A stretch of DNA of 47,429 nt from Oscillatoria sp. SIO1A7 (GTDB lineage Bacteria > Cyanobacteriota > Cyanobacteriia > Cyanobacteriales > Laspinemataceae): positions 1-47,429 of the forward strand of contig JAAHFN010000057.1 in the NCBI GenBank assembly GCA_010672965.1, read 5' to 3'. The notes below the pieces were generated by a model that was not told where the DNA came from, ran no database searches, and worked only from the letters and a program-made list of their open reading frames with translations. Each line of letters starts with the position of its first letter. Position 1 is the first letter of the stretch. Below are positions 18,121-26,497 of this stretch, piece after piece. Made by a program: the position numbers and the translations under genes.

Positions 18121-20781
18121 ATGTCTTCTGCTTTTCCCGGACCCTACAAAAGCCGATTATTCAATTTTATCTCCGAGCAATCCCATCAGATAACCGATGG
18201 GATGCGACGCGCCTTGCGTCATCTCAAAGTCGCTGCCCTGTGGGGGGGCGAGATATTCGTCTATTTAGTCAGCGCCGGAGTCGATAGGCTCCTAAAAACT
18301 GGCCAACAGATGGGACCCACTGCCGGCAAGGAATCCCCGGAGCTGCCAGAAACCCAATCTGACGTAGATTCTGGCGTAGATTCTGGTGTAAATTCTGGCG
18401 TAGATTCTGGTGTAAATTCTGGCGTAGATTCTGGCGTAAATTCTGGCTTTGCAGCTAGGGCCAGCTTGCCAAAAATCGCTGCCGATCGCCAGATTAAAGA
18501 GGTCTTGAAGCAAGTGCAACCGACAAGGGAGCCGGTAGCCTTGATGGGAATTCTCTCTCCAGGCTTTTGGATGGGTCTGCTGGCAGGGGTCGGTGCAGGG
18601 CCGCTTGTGGAAAAAAGCAAAAACGGTATTGGTCTGGCGGAAAATAGCGATATCTCTATCTCTTTAAGGGAATTCCAAGAAATAAATTATCCAATTCGTA
18701 GGACGGGCGGAACGCCTGTCCGGAGCCCAGAGACCGGGAGCGAGGGGAGCCGGAAACAAGGGAACCAGAGCGATCGCCTTTTGATTAGAGGAATTGCCAG
18801 CTTATTAGATACCCGCAGTCTGGTGCTGGTGACGGCGGACAATCAATTTCTCGTTTTGACGCCAAAGCAGGAGCGAAAACTCCAGTGGCTCATAGCTTGG
18901 GAACTCTCGGCAATGGCTCGGTCTTGGTGCTGGCTCCAGGGAAGCTACGAAAAGGTCCAGGGCAGAATAGAGGGCTCTTCGCCAAAATCCACAGCAAAAT
19001 CTGGGGCAAAATCATCTGGGGCAAGATCGGCGTTGGCCGAGGGAATAGATTGGCAGCAGAGCAATACCGTCCAAAGGCTCGGGAATAGCTTGGCTGGGGA
19101 AAAAGATCTCGCTTTGGCAGAATCCCCTCGGGAAAAAAACATAGATATAGAAGGCAATCTTGAGGACTCTTTTTGGAATGCTTTGGATAGTCAGATTGCT
19201 TCCTGGGAAGCACCCTTTTTGCCGGAGATGGCTGGAGTTGGCGCTATAGATAGTCTGCCCGACGGGCAAAATGAGCGATTATCCCATCCCCAAAACATTG
19301 CCCTAGAAAAAATCCAAAAATTTGGCGTCTGGCTGGTGAGCGACTGGGAAGCGGAGCCGAAGAATGAGATAGAGCGAAGGTTGAATGATGGCACCCATAA
19401 AATTCAAGCGTTAATTAGAGCGGCGATCGCTTACTTTTATGGTCCAACTAAAAGAAGCCCGCTGCCGGAAAATAGCACTTCGGACTTGATTGGGTCGCCA
19501 GAAGCGGCAAATGCTTCGGCGGCTTTGTTGGGAGATTTGCTCCCCGAATCGCCGCAATCTCAAGAAGCTAATGCATCCCTGGATGTAGAAGGTTGGCGCA
19601 GAGCAGTAGGTGCCGGGGCAATGCTGCGGGAATTCAAACAAACGGTAAAGCCCCATTCGCCACTTCCGGGAGAGGCGGCTAGAGGGGATGGTTTAAATGG
19701 CGAGAATCGATTGGGCTCGCCGCAGGAAAATCAGGCAGATAGTGCAGATAGCTTAGATATTGCAGATAGCCCAGAAGAGCTTGCAGCTCAGACGGGTATT
19801 CAACTTCCGGCCGCAGCGGGGAAAAACCTGGGTAATATTCTCAAGCTCTTGCGGGCTAAAAAAACTTCGAGCAAAACTTCGAGCAAACGCTCTGGTAAAA
19901 CTTCGAGCAAGACTTCGAGCAAACGCTCTGGTAAAACTTCGAGCAAGACTTCGAGCAAACGCTCTGGTAAACGCTCGGGTAAAAAGGGCGTCGAAAAAGT
20001 AGGAGCTATTCCAAAATCTGATATCGCCTCTTCTAGTAGTCGCTTGTTGGCGAAGGCGGCCGACGCTGGTGCGATCGATCCTTTTGTTGACGAGGAAGAT
20101 TTTTGGCTGACCCCAAGGGATTCTGGAGAAATAACCTCCGCAGCGATAGATAGCTCCCGCAGTCACGCAGGTAGCCAGACTGCTCCAGAATTTAAGGGGG
20201 AATTTTTCCTACCTAAATCGGAAACAGCAGAGATTTCCCCCTCAGAACTAAGAAAATCCCGGCTAGGCAATTGGCTCAGCCAGCTCCAAAAATCTAAGCT
20301 TGAGGTGCGGCAGTCTGAGGGGCTGTCCCAGGAGAGCGCCGGAGAGATTGACCCGGAAAATATTAGCGGCATGGTTGGCGATCGCCTGGGTATTGGCAAG
20401 GCGGATTCTGGAGAAACTGTAGGGCTGTGGATTGCGGATGCTGGCATGGTGGCGAATCCGTCGAGGTCGAGGTTAGCAGAGCGATCGCCCGTTACCGAGC
20501 AATACCCAATTGCCGCCAGTCCCGATACTAAACTAGAAACCGCAGCACCAAGGGCGGTAGCCGAGACGGCGAACAACAAGAGCGATCGTTCTCCAGAAGA
20601 TTTGCCAGAAGATTTGCTAGAAACTCGGGTAGTTTCGTCTGGATATATCAAACATCCTCTAGAACAGGTGTTAGAGTGGCTCGATCGCGCCGTCCTCTGG
20701 TTGGAAGAAAAATTTCCGCAGCAGTTGCTGGCTAAGGTCAGCCAGTTTTTTAAACGGCTATTGGGCCTCAAGGAGTCTTAA
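18121..20781 (+). CDS. Large low-complexity hypothetical protein, 886 residues
   Basis: I recognise no named domain. Short conserved-looking helical ends (residues 1-65 and about 840-886, the latter EQVLEWLDRAVLWLEEKFPQ) and a middle block (about 218-285, SLVLVTADNQFLVLTPKQ) frame long polar linkers. In-frame tandem repeats include VDSGVNSG units (about residues 81-108, 12-base DNA units) and a basic TSSKTSSKRSGK repeat (about 581-622, 36-base unit, three copies). A dispersed DNA palindrome related to GTAGGACGGGCG is read in frame near residue 195 (RRTGGTPVRSPE). The start is ATG at 18121. It is followed by psbI on the same strand after 95 bases. The coding call is good; the function is unknown. 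Confidence 0.8.
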   Translation: MSSAFPGPYKSRLFNFISEQSHQITDGMRRALRHLKVAALWGGEIFVYLVSAGVDRLLKTGQQMGPTAGKESPELPETQSDVDSGVDSGVNSGVDSGVNSGVDSGVNSGFAARASLPKIAADRQIKEVLKQVQPTREPVALMGILSPGFWMGLLAGVGAGPLVEKSKNGIGLAENSDISISLREFQEINYPIRRTGGTPVRSPETGSEGSRKQGNQSDRLLIRGIASLLDTRSLVLVTADNQFLVLTPKQERKLQWLIAWELSAMARSWCWLQGSYEKVQGRIEGSSPKSTAKSGAKSSGARSALAEGIDWQQSNTVQRLGNSLAGEKDLALAESPREKNIDIEGNLEDSFWNALDSQIASWEAPFLPEMAGVGAIDSLPDGQNERLSHPQNIALEKIQKFGVWLVSDWEAEPKNEIERRLNDGTHKIQALIRAAIAYFYGPTKRSPLPENSTSDLIGSPEAANASAALLGDLLPESPQSQEANASLDVEGWRRAVGAGAMLREFKQTVKPHSPLPGEAARGDGLNGENRLGSPQENQADSADSLDIADSPEELAAQTGIQLPAAAGKNLGNILKLLRAKKTSSKTSSKRSGKTSSKTSSKRSGKTSSKTSSKRSGKRSGKKGVEKVGAIPKSDIASSSSRLLAKAADAGAIDPFVDEEDFWLTPRDSGEITSAAIDSSRSHAGSQTAPEFKGEFFLPKSETAEISPSELRKSRLGNWLSQLQKSKLEVRQSEGLSQESAGEIDPENISGMVGDRLGIGKADSGETVGLWIADAGMVANPSRSRLAERSPVTEQYPIAASPDTKLETAAPRAVAETANNKSDRSPEDLPEDLLETRVVSSGYIKHPLEQVLEWLDRAVLWLEEKFPQQLLAKVSQFFKRLLGLKES

Positions 20782-20806
20782 GGAAATTTTCACCTTGGCT
20801 CAAAAT

Positions 20807-20833
20807 TTTAGTATCATATAAGACTGTGCCACC
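20807..20833 (+). promoter_or_regulatory. Possible psbI promoter
   Basis: A TTGGCT-like box near 20813 is followed, after about 17 bases, by an AT-rich CATATAAG-like -10 region near 20830. It lies in the short gap between the 886-residue gene and psbI. The spacing is plausible but the boxes are weak, and co-transcription with the upstream gene is equally possible. Confidence 0.3.
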
Positions 20834-20876
20834 CCGTGGCTAATTTACTAGGCCCATATTGTTTGGAGAGTTTCAA

Positions 20877-20993
20877 ATGGTAACCCTAAAAATCGTTGTA
20901 TATATTGTTGTCTTCTCTTTTATTGGCTTGTTCATGTTTGGATTCTTGTCTGGAGATCCATCTCGCAACCCCGGTCGCCAAGACTTAGAATAA
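20877..20993 (+). CDS. psbI: Photosystem II reaction centre protein I
   Basis: PsbI is a single-helix subunit next to D1 in photosystem II that stabilises early assembly intermediates. The 38-residue product starts [13 protein letters not shown], continues through one membrane helix, and ends [17 protein letters not shown], the near-invariant PsbI tail. The length equals that of the known protein. The ribosome site GGAGAG lies about 6 bases before ATG at 20877. It is not clustered with other photosystem genes here. Confidence 0.97.
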   Translation: MVTLKIVVYIVVFSFIGLFMFGFLSGDPSRNPGRQDLE

Positions 20994-21541
20994 GGCAGGC
21001 AAGATTACGCATAGACTTTGTAGGGTGCGCGCCACGCACCTTACTCAAAATAAGCACGCTCATAGGTTACGATCCGAACCGGAGCAAGAAACCCGGTGCC
21101 CGTAAAAGTTACCGGGTTTCTTACATATCGCCAATGATAAAGACAAAATTCGGGAATAGGGCTTGGGTGACTGGGAAAGAAAGTACCGCTCGTTGCTCGC
21201 GTCGGGAGGCGACGAGTTAATTCAACTTACTTCCCCTCCCAGGAGGGGCTGGGGGTGGGTTGCGGTCGGTGTGGTTGGGTAAGATATGCGGAACGATATG
21301 CGGAACCCACCCCTAGCCCCTCCCAGGAGGGGTATCTTTCAAGGGTATGTTTTTTAGATTTGGCATTTTTGAGGGGTACCCTTGAGGGTGTAGGGGCGAT
21401 AGCATTCCCGAGACAGACTTTGTTCTTAAAGAAAATTCTTGTATTGGAATGCGCGGGCTCCAGAAACACATGCCGCCTACCGATCTCTTCAAAAAAGAGG
21501 ATTGTAAAAAACATACCCTTGAAAGAGGAGGGGGATCGGAG
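20994..21541. repeat. Repeat-rich gap with a MITE-like element upstream of the DUF3769 gene
   Basis: An AAGAAACCCGGT hairpin (21090-21122) sits just after psbI and may terminate its transcript. A CCCCTCCCAGGAGGGG-type palindrome is repeated at about 21232-21250 and 21310-21332. The element 21336-21525 has perfect 20-base inverted ends (CTTTCAAGGGTATG.../...CATACCCTTGAAAG) and a core beginning GTAGGGGCGATAGCATTCC, related to cores near 30497 and 30890. Confidence 0.8.
21336..21525. mobile_element. 190-bp MITE-like element with perfect 20-bp inverted ends
   Basis: The left end 21336-21355 and right end 21506-21525 are exact reverse complements. The core shares GGGGCGAYAGCATTCCCGAGACAG with the regions at 30497-30590 and, inverted, 30808-30905. 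No coding capacity is apparent. Its right end lies 16 bases before the chosen start of the DUF3769 gene, and the AGGAGG of the ribosome site overlaps its border. Confidence 0.8.
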
Positions 21542-24500
21542 ATGATGTTCGATTCAGGTATCTTTGTAATCAGAAATAAGCAAGGCACTCTCCTTGGAAG
21601 TGGTGCGTCCGGAGTTACCGTTTCAAATGGTTTTTGCAATATGTCTATGATGGCTACGCCGCCCGAACTACCCCCCGAATTACCCCCCGAACCAGCAACT
21701 ATTGTTCGTTACCAATTTGCCGATGGCCGCATTCCGTTTTGGCCCCTTAAGGGCGGCTATGCCAACGACCATCGCCCAGGAACGCTGTTGCCCGAGGCGC
21801 GAGAAAAAGGCGCTGCCCCCAAAACATCGGCTCCCAAGACACCGGAAAAGGTAACGGAAGCTTCTTGGGAAACAAGAGCAGAACTCCTTGGCCCGCCGAT
21901 GGAGGTGAGCTGGCCGCAAAGGTCTGTTGAGGAAGAACTCCCGCAAGAGCTGGCTGGACGATCGCGCAAGAATCAGAAAGACGATGGTAATCCAGAAGGA
22001 TTGTCCCGAGTTAGTAGAGGGCGATCGCGTCGCGTCTCCCCAGGAGAATCGCCAAATACGACCGAAAGCAATTCCCCAGAGATGGCTACTGGCAAAGTCG
22101 AGGGCAAACAGCTAGAGCAAAGTCGGCACAGAGAGGATGCAGGCTTGCCAGCTCCGGTGGCGGAAGGAAACCCCCAAGATTCTGGAGTCGTTCGGGACGA
22201 GGATTTAGATAAAGAGGACTTAGGCAAAGACTCTATTTGTAGGGTGCGCAATGCAGACCAGACCTTGGATACAGCTTTAGATACGACAACTTGCGCAAGT
22301 CCTAATAAAGAGGCGATCGCTCCTTTAGAAGCAACCGAATCGAAAACCGAATCTACAACAGAATCAAGAACAGAATCGAGAACCGAGGCAACAAGCGAAT
22401 CAAGAACAGAATCGAGAAACGAGGCAACAAGCGAATCAAGAACAGAATCAACAACCGAGGCAACAAGCGAATCAAGAACAGAATCAACAACCGAGGCAAC
22501 AAGCGAATCAAGAACAGAATCAACAACCGAGGCAACAAGCGAGTCAGAAGCAGAAAGTAGAGAAGCCGTCGCGATTCCGAGCATAAAACCAATCTACGAT
22601 TATCTAGGTAAATCTTTAATAGCAAAGGAAGCAGCAGGCGAGTCAGAAGGGGAAACTAGAGAAACTGCCGCCGCGATTCCGAGCATAAAACCAATCTACA
22701 ATTACCTGGACAACAGTCTCAACAAATTAATTAGTATTGCAAAACCAGAAAGCATCCCCGAGAGAATCGTAGAAAGAGAAACAAGAAAGCAGCAGGGCAA
22801 TAGAGAAAGAGAAGTAGCAGCATCCCCATCCTCCGAGGCCAATAGCCCGCCCGTGCAAAAGGCAGATGTTGTGGAAGTAAGCGCCGATAGACAAGAATAT
22901 GACGACGTTCGGCAAACAGTAACTGCAACGGGAGATGTTTTACTGCGAGTTCGGGGAGCGGTATTGAATGCGAAATGGATGCAAGTAAATCTGCTCAGTC
23001 GCATTGCCGTAGCTGAGGGCGATGTTGCCCTGAACAATGGAGAGCAGTTTTTGCAGGGGAATCGCCTGGAGTACGATATAGCGCGCGATCGCGGAGGAAT
23101 TCAGGAAGGAAAAGGCCAAATTTTTCTGACCTCTGCCAGCCAGGGTTTGCAGCCGACTTTACCGACAGATGTTGCCGCTCTTTCTGGAGAGAATAGACCT
23201 CTAAGTAGGAGATTGCGTGCGGGGGAACCGCCCCAAAAAGTGACTTCAACTGGGAATATTACGGTGGGAGTCGGCGCGGGTCGAGGAGCTAGCTTGCAAG
23301 GGAACGCCCCCGGAGGTGGAATTAATCGGCTGCGTTTTGAAACCGATAAGCTGAATTTTACTGCGGATGGCTGGGAAGCCAGTAATGTCAGAATTACTAA
23401 CGATCCTTTTTCTCCTCCGGAGTTAGAGTTAAGATCGGATAGGGCAACTATGCGCCGCCTGTCTCCCGAGCAGGATGAAATAATTGCCAAGCGAGCGCGC
23501 TTGGTTTTTGACGGACGCTTCTCTATTCCTCTGCTGCGAGAGCGAGTCATTCTCGATCGCTCCGAGCGAGACCCGTCTTTAATTCGCTTCGGCTACGATG
23601 GCGGCGATCGCGGGGGACTCTATGCCGAAAGTACCGTTGATTTTCCAGTGCCCGCCCCAGTGCGTTTTATCTTAATTCCCCAGTTTTTCATGCAAAAAGC
23701 AGCTCAAAGAAATGGGGCTAACTTCCGACAGCTTTTGGGGCTAAAAGCCAAACTGCGGGGCAATCTCACTCCCACGACTTCTATCGATGGCTCTGCAGTT
23801 TTTACGAGCCTGGATTTTGGCGAAGCTAACGATAAGCTCCGGGGCAGCCTGCGACTGCGCCAGCAAGTCGGCGGATATGGGGTGGCGGGGGAATATTCTT
23901 ATCGCGATCGCCTCTTCAATGGTTCTTTAGGCTTTCAGACCGTGCGCCAGAATCTGGGCTTGGTGGTAACTTCTCCAGTTATTCCCGTGGCGAAAACTGG
24001 ATTTAATCTCAGCTATCAAGGCAGCGCCCAACATATCCAAGCCGACACCGATCGTTTGGAGTTACTACAACCAATCCGCGAAAACAATCTAACTAATCTC
24101 AATCGCTTCCAAGCCAGCGCCGCCCTCAGTCGCGGTTTATTGCTTTGGCAAGGAAAACCCCAGGCCGCTACCCGAGGCAAAGGATTGCGATATACCCCAA
24201 CTCCGATACTTCCCTACATCCGTATGTTTGGTGGGCTGACTGGGGTTACCTCCGCCTACAGCAATGGCGAAAACCAAAATTCCCTCGCTGCTACCATTGG
24301 CCTCCAAGGGCAATTCGGACATTTTTCTCGCAAATGGTTAGACTATACCGGATTTAATTTGGGGTTCTCTCGCATATGGAAAAGGGGAGAATCGCCATTC
24401 GTGTTCGACCGAGTTCCCGATGCCAAAGTTTTATCTGCTGGAATTACCCAGCAAGTTTATGGCCCTTTTAAACTGGGCTTGCAAACGGCGATTAATCTAG

Positions 24501-24697
24501 ATACTCGCGAGGCAATTAGTACCGATTACATTCTCGAATACAGCCGCCGGACTTATGGCATTACCTTGCGCTATAATCCGCAGCGGGAACTGGGTTCTCT
24601 TAGTCTGCGCCTGAGCGATTTTAATTGGGTGGGCGGCAGCGAGTCTTTCTCGGGGGCATCAGAAGTGCGATCGATTGATGGCGGCGTCTCTCGTTAG
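21542..24697 (+). CDS. DUF3769 / LptD-like outer membrane protein
   Basis: The product (about 1051 residues from ATG 21542) resembles the cyanobacterial DUF3769 family, which pairs an OstA/LptA-like segment with a C-terminal beta-barrel and is thought to be the LptD counterpart for lipopolysaccharide transport. The OstA-like part is near residues 455-540 (RQTVTATGDVLLRVRGAVL, FLQGNRLEYDIARDRGGI). The barrel occupies the last 400 or so residues with alternating amphipathic strands. The N-terminal 400 residues are disordered, with ESRTESTTEATS tandem repeats (36-base DNA unit) and an absorbed MITE. An open frame begins further upstream, but only inside a mobile element. AGGAGG precedes ATG 21542; ATG 21641 (MSMMATPPELPP) is a strong alternative. 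No classical signal peptide was found, which fits many of this family's uncertain starts. Confidence 0.85.
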   Translation: MMFDSGIFVIRNKQGTLLGSGASGVTVSNGFCNMSMMATPPELPPELPPEPATIVRYQFADGRIPFWPLKGGYANDHRPGTLLPEAREKGAAPKTSAPKTPEKVTEASWETRAELLGPPMEVSWPQRSVEEELPQELAGRSRKNQKDDGNPEGLSRVSRGRSRRVSPGESPNTTESNSPEMATGKVEGKQLEQSRHREDAGLPAPVAEGNPQDSGVVRDEDLDKEDLGKDSICRVRNADQTLDTALDTTTCASPNKEAIAPLEATESKTESTTESRTESRTEATSESRTESRNEATSESRTESTTEATSESRTESTTEATSESRTESTTEATSESEAESREAVAIPSIKPIYDYLGKSLIAKEAAGESEGETRETAAAIPSIKPIYNYLDNSLNKLISIAKPESIPERIVERETRKQQGNREREVAASPSSEANSPPVQKADVVEVSADRQEYDDVRQTVTATGDVLLRVRGAVLNAKWMQVNLLSRIAVAEGDVALNNGEQFLQGNRLEYDIARDRGGIQEGKGQIFLTSASQGLQPTLPTDVAALSGENRPLSRRLRAGEPPQKVTSTGNITVGVGAGRGASLQGNAPGGGINRLRFETDKLNFTADGWEASNVRITNDPFSPPELELRSDRATMRRLSPEQDEIIAKRARLVFDGRFSIPLLRERVILDRSERDPSLIRFGYDGGDRGGLYAESTVDFPVPAPVRFILIPQFFMQKAAQRNGANFRQLLGLKAKLRGNLTPTTSIDGSAVFTSLDFGEANDKLRGSLRLRQQVGGYGVAGEYSYRDRLFNGSLGFQTVRQNLGLVVTSPVIPVAKTGFNLSYQGSAQHIQADTDRLELLQPIRENNLTNLNRFQASAALSRGLLLWQGKPQAATRGKGLRYTPTPILPYIRMFGGLTGVTSAYSNGENQNSLAATIGLQGQFGHFSRKWLDYTGFNLGFSRIWKRGESPFVFDRVPDAKVLSAGITQQVYGPFKLGLQTAINLDTREAISTDYILEYSRRTYGITLRYNPQRELGSLSLRLSDFNWVGGSESFSGASEVRSIDGGVSR
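22215..22303. mobile_element. 89-bp MITE-like element inside the DUF3769 coding sequence
   Basis: The segment begins AGGACTTAGGCAAAG and ends TTGCGCAAGTCCT, and its interior TTGTAGGGTGCGCAATG parallels the intergenic element at 44201-44288 (TTGTAGTGTGCGTTAGG). Length matches the intergenic copies (86-89 bp). It is read in frame with no stop, adding about 30 residues (around DSICRVRNADQTLDTALD) to the disordered region. Confidence 0.7.
22335..22553 (+). repeat. 36-bp in-frame tandem repeats in the DUF3769 gene
   Basis: Several near-identical copies of a unit encoding TEATSESRTEST follow each other. Every unit is a multiple of 3 bases, so copy number could change without frameshift. The encoded stretch is acidic, Ser/Thr-rich and probably disordered. 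Confidence 0.9.
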
Positions 24698-24707
24698 AGC
24701 AATAATA

Positions 24708-24848
24708 TATAGCGTTTCTCCAATAGGTGTAATGAACGAAAACGTAGGGGCGACAGCATCCCCACAACTATCTCTTAGCTCCGAACGGAAATTTCCGTAT
24801 TGGGATGCTTCGCCCCAGAAACCTCACATCAATTTGAGAATCGCTATA
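24708..24848. mobile_element. 141-bp MITE-like element (TATAGCG family)
   Basis: It begins TATAGCGTTTCTC and ends GAGAATCGCTATA, with a core GTAGGGGCGACAGCATCCC and GGGATGCTTCGCCCC that folds on itself. It fills nearly the whole gap between the DUF3769 gene and the next gene. Its last base is the A of the next gene's ATG. Confidence 0.8.
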
Positions 24849-25723
24849 TGACACAAGGGGGCAAAGAGTCGGACGCTGCCTATGCAGCAGCCCTGCTATT
24901 CCATTACAATTTTGAGCGGGGGGGCTATACTGCCGAGGAATTAATAGCCGAGTGGCGGAAAGATTATCCGACCCCTTGGCTGCGCTGGGCAGTAATTGAG
25001 GCCCTGTATCAAGGGCGCTACAAAGCCATTTCTGTCAAGCATATTTTATGCACTTGGCGGCGACGAGGCCAACCCCGATATCATTTTAATTTGGAATTCG
25101 AGACCTTAGTCTGCGGTAGCCTGCCTAAGAGTTTAGACGAAGATAGAGGCGATAGAGGCGATAGAAGCGATCGCCCTACAAACAAGATATCTCCTTATTC
25201 TTTTAAAGACTCTTTGCGCGAAGCCTCTGGGCAAAAGAATCGCTCTGGGCAACAGATAGAGCAGAGCCGGATAGAGCAGAAAGCGCCCCGCCTCTCCACA
25301 GAATCCCTTCCATCTTCCCTGCCTCAATCGAAAATAGAATCGAAAACAGAATATCTGCCAAAAAACTCTGGTAAACCCGAGGATAATCTTTCCCAAATTT
25401 TATCAGACGAGATTATTCCCGATCCTTGGCTGGAGCCCGTTGTATCCGAGCCCCCAAGCGATCGAAGTACGAGCCAATCTGCCAGCAAAACTGCCAGCCA
25501 ATCTACAAGCAAAACTGCCAGCCAATCTGGAAAACCGATAGAGGGCGATCGCTCTGTAGCAGAGATTTCTGCCCCAGCATCCTCTGAAGCTAAACAGACC
25601 GATAATGGGTCGGGGGAAGACCAACCAAAAAGCTCTATCGGCCAGTTCACTCCCAAATTGGAAAGCTCTGAAGTCTATGCCAAGCTGAAAGCAACCATCC
25701 GGCGAAATCCTTTTCAAGACTAG
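24848..25723 (+). CDS. Cyanobacterial hypothetical protein, 291 residues
   Basis: Not a family I can name. Residues about 1-95 look folded and conserved-like (AYAAALLFHYNFERGGYTAEEL, WLRWAVIEALYQGRYKAISVKHIL, WRRRGQPRYHFNLEFE). This could be a small nucleic-acid-associated domain, but that is a guess. The rest is polar and low-complexity, with SQSASKTASQSTSKTASQS repeats, ending in KLKATIRRNPFQD. ATG at 24848 overlaps the end of a MITE-like element; the open frame continues upstream only within that element. The gene lies on the same strand as the DUF3769 gene, about 150 bases downstream. The coding call is fair to good. Confidence 0.75.
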   Translation: MTQGGKESDAAYAAALLFHYNFERGGYTAEELIAEWRKDYPTPWLRWAVIEALYQGRYKAISVKHILCTWRRRGQPRYHFNLEFETLVCGSLPKSLDEDRGDRGDRSDRPTNKISPYSFKDSLREASGQKNRSGQQIEQSRIEQKAPRLSTESLPSSLPQSKIESKTEYLPKNSGKPEDNLSQILSDEIIPDPWLEPVVSEPPSDRSTSQSASKTASQSTSKTASQSGKPIEGDRSVAEISAPASSEAKQTDNGSGEDQPKSSIGQFTPKLESSEVYAKLKATIRRNPFQD

Positions 25724-25734
25724 CCTTTTATTTT

Positions 25735-25969
25735 ATAGCAGTAAGCTATCAGCTATCAGCAGTCAGCAGTCGGCTAAAGTCCTGCCGTCATAGCAATAGA
25801 GCCTTTTGTAACTGTCAAACACCTTAATCGGTAGTGCTATATATCAAATATGTTTAATTACCCATAAACCCCGTAGGGGCGGTGCCCCCGTGCCCGCCCC
25901 GCTTGGTCTGGGGCGGCCGGGGCGGCCGGGGCGGGCACGGGGGCACCGCCCCTACAAACGGATTCGATC
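25735..25969. repeat. Palindromic repeats between convergent genes
   Basis: AGCTATCAGC/AGTCAGC units lie at about 25740-25775. A GC-rich palindrome follows at 25871-25955, with arms CCGTAGGGGCGGTGCCCCCGTGC and the complement and GGCGGCCGGG units in the loop. It is bordered on the left by TATATCAAATATGTTTAATT and on the right by AAACGGATTCGAT. A sister element lies at about 39550-39678. It may terminate both convergent genes. Confidence 0.75.
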
Positions 25970-26497
25970 TTACTTTTTCGCTCCTCCCATGCGAATCTCA
26001 GTGCAAAAAGATGTGTTGCTGAAACTATCGGCACCCTTGGTAATACTGGCTCGCATTCGCAAGTTTTCAGAAGCAAACCAAATGCGCTCTTCCGAATAGA
26101 TTGCATCGGATTCGACAATAATAGTTATGGTTTCGTCGGTGCCAATGACATAGCGGCTAACCCCCGAAGCTGCCGAAGGGCTTGTAGTTTTCTGTAGTAA
26201 CTTTCCTTCTTTTGCCCGATCGCTCTGGCCAAGCGCGACTAATACAGTAGAGCCGGATTGTTTGGTTTGATTAAAAAGAGGCTTGCTTTCCCAACGTATC
26301 CGAGCAGCACACAAGACTTCAGAGGAATCGACTTTGTGGGCTTGGCAGAGTGCGATCGCTTCTTTGTCGTCCTTGTCCAAACTTTCAATCCATAGATCCG
26401 AGCTAGCCGCCGCCGATTCTCGCTCGCTCAGGTTTTGGCTGGTGCGTTGGGAAAACCATTTGCCAGCGCTCTGCTCGAAAAACTCGATAATATCCAT
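25970..26497 (-). CDS. cpcS: CpcS/CpeS-type phycobiliprotein chromophore lyase
   Basis: Lyases of this family attach bilins to a conserved cysteine of phycobiliprotein subunits in the cytosol. The 175-residue product opens MDIIEFFEQSAGKWFSQRTS, a family signature, and later shows SRYVIGTDETITIIVESD and EERIWFASENLRMRAS, typical of the lipocalin-like barrel. Length is normal. Whether it serves phycocyanin, allophycocyanin or phycoerythrin cannot be told from sequence alone, so the symbol is provisional. The start is ATG at 26497. It is a single gene, convergent with the 291-residue gene; no phycobilisome genes lie in the window. Confidence 0.92.
   Translation of the reverse strand: MDIIEFFEQSAGKWFSQRTSQNLSERESAAASSDLWIESLDKDDKEAIALCQAHKVDSSEVLCAARIRWESKPLFNQTKQSGSTVLVALGQSDRAKEGKLLQKTTSPSAASGVSRYVIGTDETITIIVESDAIYSEERIWFASENLRMRASITKGADSFSNTSFCTEIRMGGAKK

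Noticed and set aside
21449-21541. Upstream extension of the DUF3769 protein
   Set aside because: The extra residues are encoded by a MITE-like element; AGGAGG lies before the later ATG.
22003-22060. Dispersed repeat with out-of-frame reading PELVEGDRVAS in the DUF3769 gene
   Set aside because: It resembles a common cyanobacterial inserted repeat, but only one partial copy is seen in this window, so it cannot be supported here.
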